NCBI RefSeq assembly: GCF_001571085.1
Contig: NZ_BCTC01000069.1
Span: 1-34,441 of the forward strand
Reading direction: 5' to 3'
Source: Azohydromonas lata NBRC 102462
Lineage (GTDB): Bacteria > Pseudomonadota > Gammaproteobacteria > Burkholderiales > Burkholderiaceae_C
Length of the DNA: 34,441 bases
Shown here in pieces: positions 31,213 through 34,441 of this stretch (position 1 is the first letter of the stretch; each line of letters opens with the position of its first letter). Position numbers and translations under genes: made by a program. A model generated the notes under the pieces. It saw only the letters and a program-made list of their open reading frames with translations. It was not told where the DNA came from and did not search any database.

Positions 31213-34200
31213 ATGCTGCGCTCCAAGCTCCGACCGTCCCGCCCTCGCGTCTCCAAGTTGTTGCAGAAGTTGATGCGAGGTGCCTTCCAGGTCGAGTCGC
31301 TGGAGCAGCGGCTGTTGCTGTCGGCGGACCCCGCCGCGGCCACCGTGCAGATGTTGGCCGGGCATGACGGCCAGGAGCTTCAATACGCGCCGGTTATTCC
31401 GCAGCAGCCCAAGCTGCAGGATGGGGCCGTATCGTTCCACGCGGACGATTCGCCGCAGACCCAGTGGGATGCGGCCGATCCGGCCTCGACCGACTTCGCA
31501 GTCGATGCCCAGGCCTTCAGCCAGGCGCTGGCCCAAACGCGTGCCGCGTTCATGGACTCGGCGATGGCCGTGGCCGACCAGCCCTACGCGCGCTTCATGG
31601 ACGGCGTGTTGGGCGCCGATGCGCTGAGCCTGACTCCGGACAGCAGCGCCGATGGCGATGCGCTGCGCCTGTCGGTGCCGCAAAGCACGGCGCTGGACCC
31701 GGCGTCGGTGCTGCGCATGCCCAATGAGCCGGTTCAACTGCATACCGGCGCACAAGCCCAGGCCTTGGCCCCGGGCAAGACGTCTCAGGCCACCGACTAC
31801 GTGCTCGGCAGCGGCCACTACGACGCCGCACAGCTTGCGCAGGACGTCGGCCTGAGCGACGCACGCGCGCTGGTGGTCCAGCCGGGCGCCACCCTGGGCG
31901 GCAGCGGCACGCTGGCATTGCCCGTGGAAGTCAGCGGCCAACTCGCCCCCGGCTATTCGCCAGGTGTCGACAACGTCTCGTCCTTGACGCTGGGCAACGC
32001 AGCCACCACCGTCATCGAGCTCGGTGGTGCGACCGCGGGCACCGGCACGGGTCATTACGACCAGGTCAACGTCAGCGGTACCGCCCAACTCGACGGCAGC
32101 CTGCAGGTGGCGCTGTGGGGTGGCTTCGTGCCGCAGGACGGCCAGGTCTTCACCTTCTTGACCTTCGGAACCGCCAGTGGCGGCTTCTCCGACGCATCGG
32201 GCCTGGTCGATGCACAGCATGGCCTGTACTACGAGGTCAAGCAAACGTCCAATGCGCTGCAGCTGGTCGCCCATTCGCTGGACGCCACCACTGCATTTTT
32301 GGTGGACAAGCTCAGCGGCAGCGGCGGGCTCGCCGCAGGCTCGAGCCTCGTCGGCGGCTTGAACGATGACGACGTCGTTGGCATGGCGCTCAATGCCGGC
32401 TACTTCGCCGGGCATGCCAGCGCGGAGATCACTGGGTCGCTCGATCTGGGCAGCGGGCTGAGCTTCTCCGGAACGCTGTCGCTGGCCCGCCAGGCACAGC
32501 TCACCGTTGGCGGCACGTCGTACGCCGCATGGAAGCTGGGGCTGGACCATGCAAGCGGCTACTTCGGCCTGGGCACGGCTGGCAGTGGCGCACCCGGGGT
32601 GGCGTTCTCGGATGCCAACGTGGCCATGCTGTGGTTGGACAGCCCAAGCAGCGATGCGGGCTGGATCTGGGCCAAGGGCACGGCCGGCGGCCTGACCCTG
32701 CAGGGCGGCAGCGGCGTGGGCTTGAGCGCAGCATCGCTGTCCCTGGACTTCGCGTCGGGGCTGGGCACGGGCAACGACGCGATGCTCGACCTGTCGGCCA
32801 TCAAGCCGACAGTGCTTGCAGGCACAACGTCATACACCTTCGACAGCAGTGTCTTGGCGGAGCGCACGACGCTGTCGGGCAACCTCACCCTGTCGCTTGC
32901 CGGTGGCCTGAGCGTCGCGGGCAACGTGGGCATGTCCACGTCGGACGCCGGACTGCTGATGGCAGGAAGTGGTGTCACGGCCAGCATGTCCGCCGCCGGC
33001 GTGACGCTGAGCCTGAGCAACGGCAGCTTCGGCCTGGTCATTTTGGCGGACAAGTCGGGCTACACGCTGCAGGCCGATGCCTCGACGGTGACGATCAGCG
33101 GCGGCAGCTTCGCCAGCGTTGGAGCCAGCAGCGCGTCGCTGAGCGTCAACACCAGTGGCGCGGCGCAAGCCGCGCGCACGCTGCAATTCGGCAATTTCTC
33201 CTACAGCATCGGAGCCATGGCCGCGCAGGCGCTGCCGGTGCTGCGCGTTACGGGACTTCACGCCACGCTGGGTGGCACCTTCACGCTCGCGGGCGACTTT
33301 GCCTTCCAGCAGAGCACCGGCGGCGACATGCAGGCGCTTGCCTCGGGAGCCAGCGTGTCCATGGCGGCGGGCGGCGCACAGGCCGGTGTCAAGAACACGG
33401 AAGTTGCGCTTGTCATCCAGTCTGGCGGCGGCGCGCTGCTGGAAGCCGCCGGCACCTTCGACGCCTCATTGGGCAGCGACGTGCAACTCTCGGCCGGCGC
33501 CGCCGCGGTGCGCTGGAACTCGACCAGTGGCAGTGCCAGCGGTCGTCAACTCAGCGTCGCCGGTGCTACCCATACCTTCGGCACCCTGGGGGCGGGGCTG
33601 CAGGAGGTGGCGCTGACCGGTGCGAGCCTGGTGGCCGGCGACTTCTTCCGCGTGGGCGGTGACTTCGCGTTCCACCGCAGCACCATGACGGCCAAACTGG
33701 CCGCCGATACGCTGGGTACGGCAGCCAACGAAGCCAGTGACGGCTTGTTGATGGACCTGTTGACGCTGGGAGGTCAGGGCCTGTCGGCCAGCGCTGGCCT
33801 GGCCGGCGGAGTGGGCCTGCAACTGGCTGGCGTGCAGTTCGGCCTGGTGCTGATGAGCGCCCGTGAAGACACCTCGCGACGCTGGTCCACGCTGCAGGCA
33901 AAATCCACTGGGGTCGATTTCAAGGGGCTTTCAGGCTTCAAGGCATCAGGCAGCAACCTGGCACTGAGCCTGAACACGGCAAGCCAAGCCAGCGACGCAG
34001 TGGTCGACTACGCCAGCGGCAAGACGGCGCTGAGCGTCAGCACTGGTGCCGGCAACCTGGCCGTGAACCTCGATGGCAGCAAGGGCAAACTGCTGGAGCT
34101 GCGCGGCGACCTGACGGTCGACGTCACGGGCTTCGTACAGCTCAGCGGCAGCCTGGGCTTCAGCGTGCAAGGGCAGGGTGCCAGCCAGCAGCTTGTCGCC

Positions 34201-34441
34201 GTGGGCACGAGCGTCAGCGCGGTGTTGAGCGCTGGAAGCAGTGCCAGCGTCAGCTTGAACAATGCCAGCTTCGGGCTGCGTGTGGGCACCGCGGGCGATG
34301 CCGTTTTCGAGCTTGGAAACGGCACGCTGAACGCTTCCATCGACGGGCTGGCCAACGTCAGCGCATCGTCCGTTGAGGTGCGGTACACGGGGGCCAGTGC
34401 GTCCGTAACGGCCGGCACCAAGGTCAGCGTGGGCAGCCAGA
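31213..34441 (+). CDS. Large LEPR-XLL-type repetitive surface/secreted protein (5' part, runs off window)
   Basis: The frame from ATG 31213 stays open to the window end, giving at least 1076 residues. A stop at 31189-31191 bounds it upstream, and the ribosome-binding site is weak. The basic N-terminus (MLRSKLRPSRPRVSKLL) is followed by VESLEQRLLLSADP at residues 28-40, the LEPR-XLL signature at the start of very long, exported repetitive proteins. Residues about 220-355 resemble an autotransporter-type beta-helix segment (GATLGGSGTLALPVEVSG, APGYSPGV, YDQVNVSGTAQLDGSL). From about 380 onwards it is Ser/Gly/Ala/Thr-rich with degenerate repeats built on GDL/GNL...GLSFSG and SLSNGSFGLVI/VSLNNASFGLRV. 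The export route is not visible; type I secretion is usual for such proteins. It follows the SapC-family gene. Confidence 0.85.
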   Translation, partial: MLRSKLRPSRPRVSKLLQKLMRGAFQVESLEQRLLLSADPAAATVQMLAGHDGQELQYAPVIPQQPKLQDGAVSFHADDSPQTQWDAADPASTDFAVDAQAFSQALAQTRAAFMDSAMAVADQPYARFMDGVLGADALSLTPDSSADGDALRLSVPQSTALDPASVLRMPNEPVQLHTGAQAQALAPGKTSQATDYVLGSGHYDAAQLAQDVGLSDARALVVQPGATLGGSGTLALPVEVSGQLAPGYSPGVDNVSSLTLGNAATTVIELGGATAGTGTGHYDQVNVSGTAQLDGSLQVALWGGFVPQDGQVFTFLTFGTASGGFSDASGLVDAQHGLYYEVKQTSNALQLVAHSLDATTAFLVDKLSGSGGLAAGSSLVGGLNDDDVVGMALNAGYFAGHASAEITGSLDLGSGLSFSGTLSLARQAQLTVGGTSYAAWKLGLDHASGYFGLGTAGSGAPGVAFSDANVAMLWLDSPSSDAGWIWAKGTAGGLTLQGGSGVGLSAASLSLDFASGLGTGNDAMLDLSAIKPTVLAGTTSYTFDSSVLAERTTLSGNLTLSLAGGLSVAGNVGMSTSDAGLLMAGSGVTASMSAAGVTLSLSNGSFGLVILADKSGYTLQADASTVTISGGSFASVGASSASLSVNTSGAAQAARTLQFGNFSYSIGAMAAQALPVLRVTGLHATLGGTFTLAGDFAFQQSTGGDMQALASGASVSMAAGGAQAGVKNTEVALVIQSGGGALLEAAGTFDASLGSDVQLSAGAAAVRWNSTSGSASGRQLSVAGATHTFGTLGAGLQEVALTGASLVAGDFFRVGGDFAFHRSTMTAKLAADTLGTAANEASDGLLMDLLTLGGQGLSASAGLAGGVGLQLAGVQFGLVLMSAREDTSRRWSTLQAKSTGVDFKGLSGFKASGSNLALSLNTASQASDAVVDYASGKTALSVSTGAGNLAVNLDGSKGKLLELRGDLTVDVTGFVQLSGSLGFSVQGQGASQQLVAVGTSVSAVLSAGSSASVSLNNASFGLRVGTAGDAVFELGNGTLNASIDGLANVSASSVEVRYTGASASVTAGTKVSVGSQ

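Noticed and set aside
31108-32550. 480-residue minus-strand open frame near the right end
   Set aside because: Antisense to the LEPR-XLL gene, whose forward frame has a clear signature and repeats.
1-34441. CRISPR arrays, tRNA or rRNA genes, insertion sequences, phage genes
   Set aside because: None was recognised by eye on either strand: no regularly spaced repeats, transposase-like frames or cloverleaf sequences.

Overview
The window is GC-rich (roughly two thirds G+C by eye) with closely packed genes, strong G/C third-position bias and short AT-rich promoter islands. Gene content (LivK-type binding protein, LysR, OruR/AraC and IclR regulators, acyl-CoA catabolism, taurine dissimilation through Xsc, SorAB) points to a heterotrophic betaproteobacterium of the Burkholderiales, probably Comamonadaceae. 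That placement is inferred from gene content and composition only.

Left part (1-12.5 kb): the last codons of an unidentified gene; a periplasmic branched-chain amino-acid/amide-type binding protein; a short-chain dehydrogenase divergent from a LysR regulator; a secreted trypsin/V8-like serine protease closed by a very strong terminator; an AraC/OruR regulator divergent from a four-gene acyl-CoA catabolic operon (HSD10-like SDR, acyl-CoA dehydrogenase, CoA-transferase/hydrolase, thiolase); and a seven-TM GGDEF diguanylate cyclase.

Centre (13.0-29.7 kb): an essentially complete taurine dissimilation and sulfite oxidation island. TauABC imports taurine. TauXY oxidatively deaminates it to sulfoacetaldehyde. 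Xsc releases sulfite and acetyl phosphate. Pta makes acetyl-CoA. SorAB oxidises sulfite to sulfate. TauZ (YeiH/UPF0324 family) and TauE (TauE/SafE family) are two candidate exporters. TauR, a MocR/GntR-aminotransferase regulator, lies divergent from pta-tauE. A 31-bp element matching at 25 of 31 positions lies in the same orientation, and at nearly the same distance, upstream of tauX and of pta, and is a good TauR operator candidate. An IclR-type regulator is divergent from xsc and heads a co-directional run that also carries a CobS-like AAA+ ATPase, a CobT-like VWA protein and sorAB. No cobN or cobalamin gene is present. This CobS/CobT-like pair inside a sulfonate-degradation locus is the least explained and most interesting part of the window.

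Right part (29.7 kb to end): an AT-rich 634-bp intergenic stretch with a good sigma-70 promoter, a SapC-family gene, a strong hairpin, and the first 1076 codons of a very large, repetitive LEPR-XLL-type surface or secreted protein that runs off the window end.
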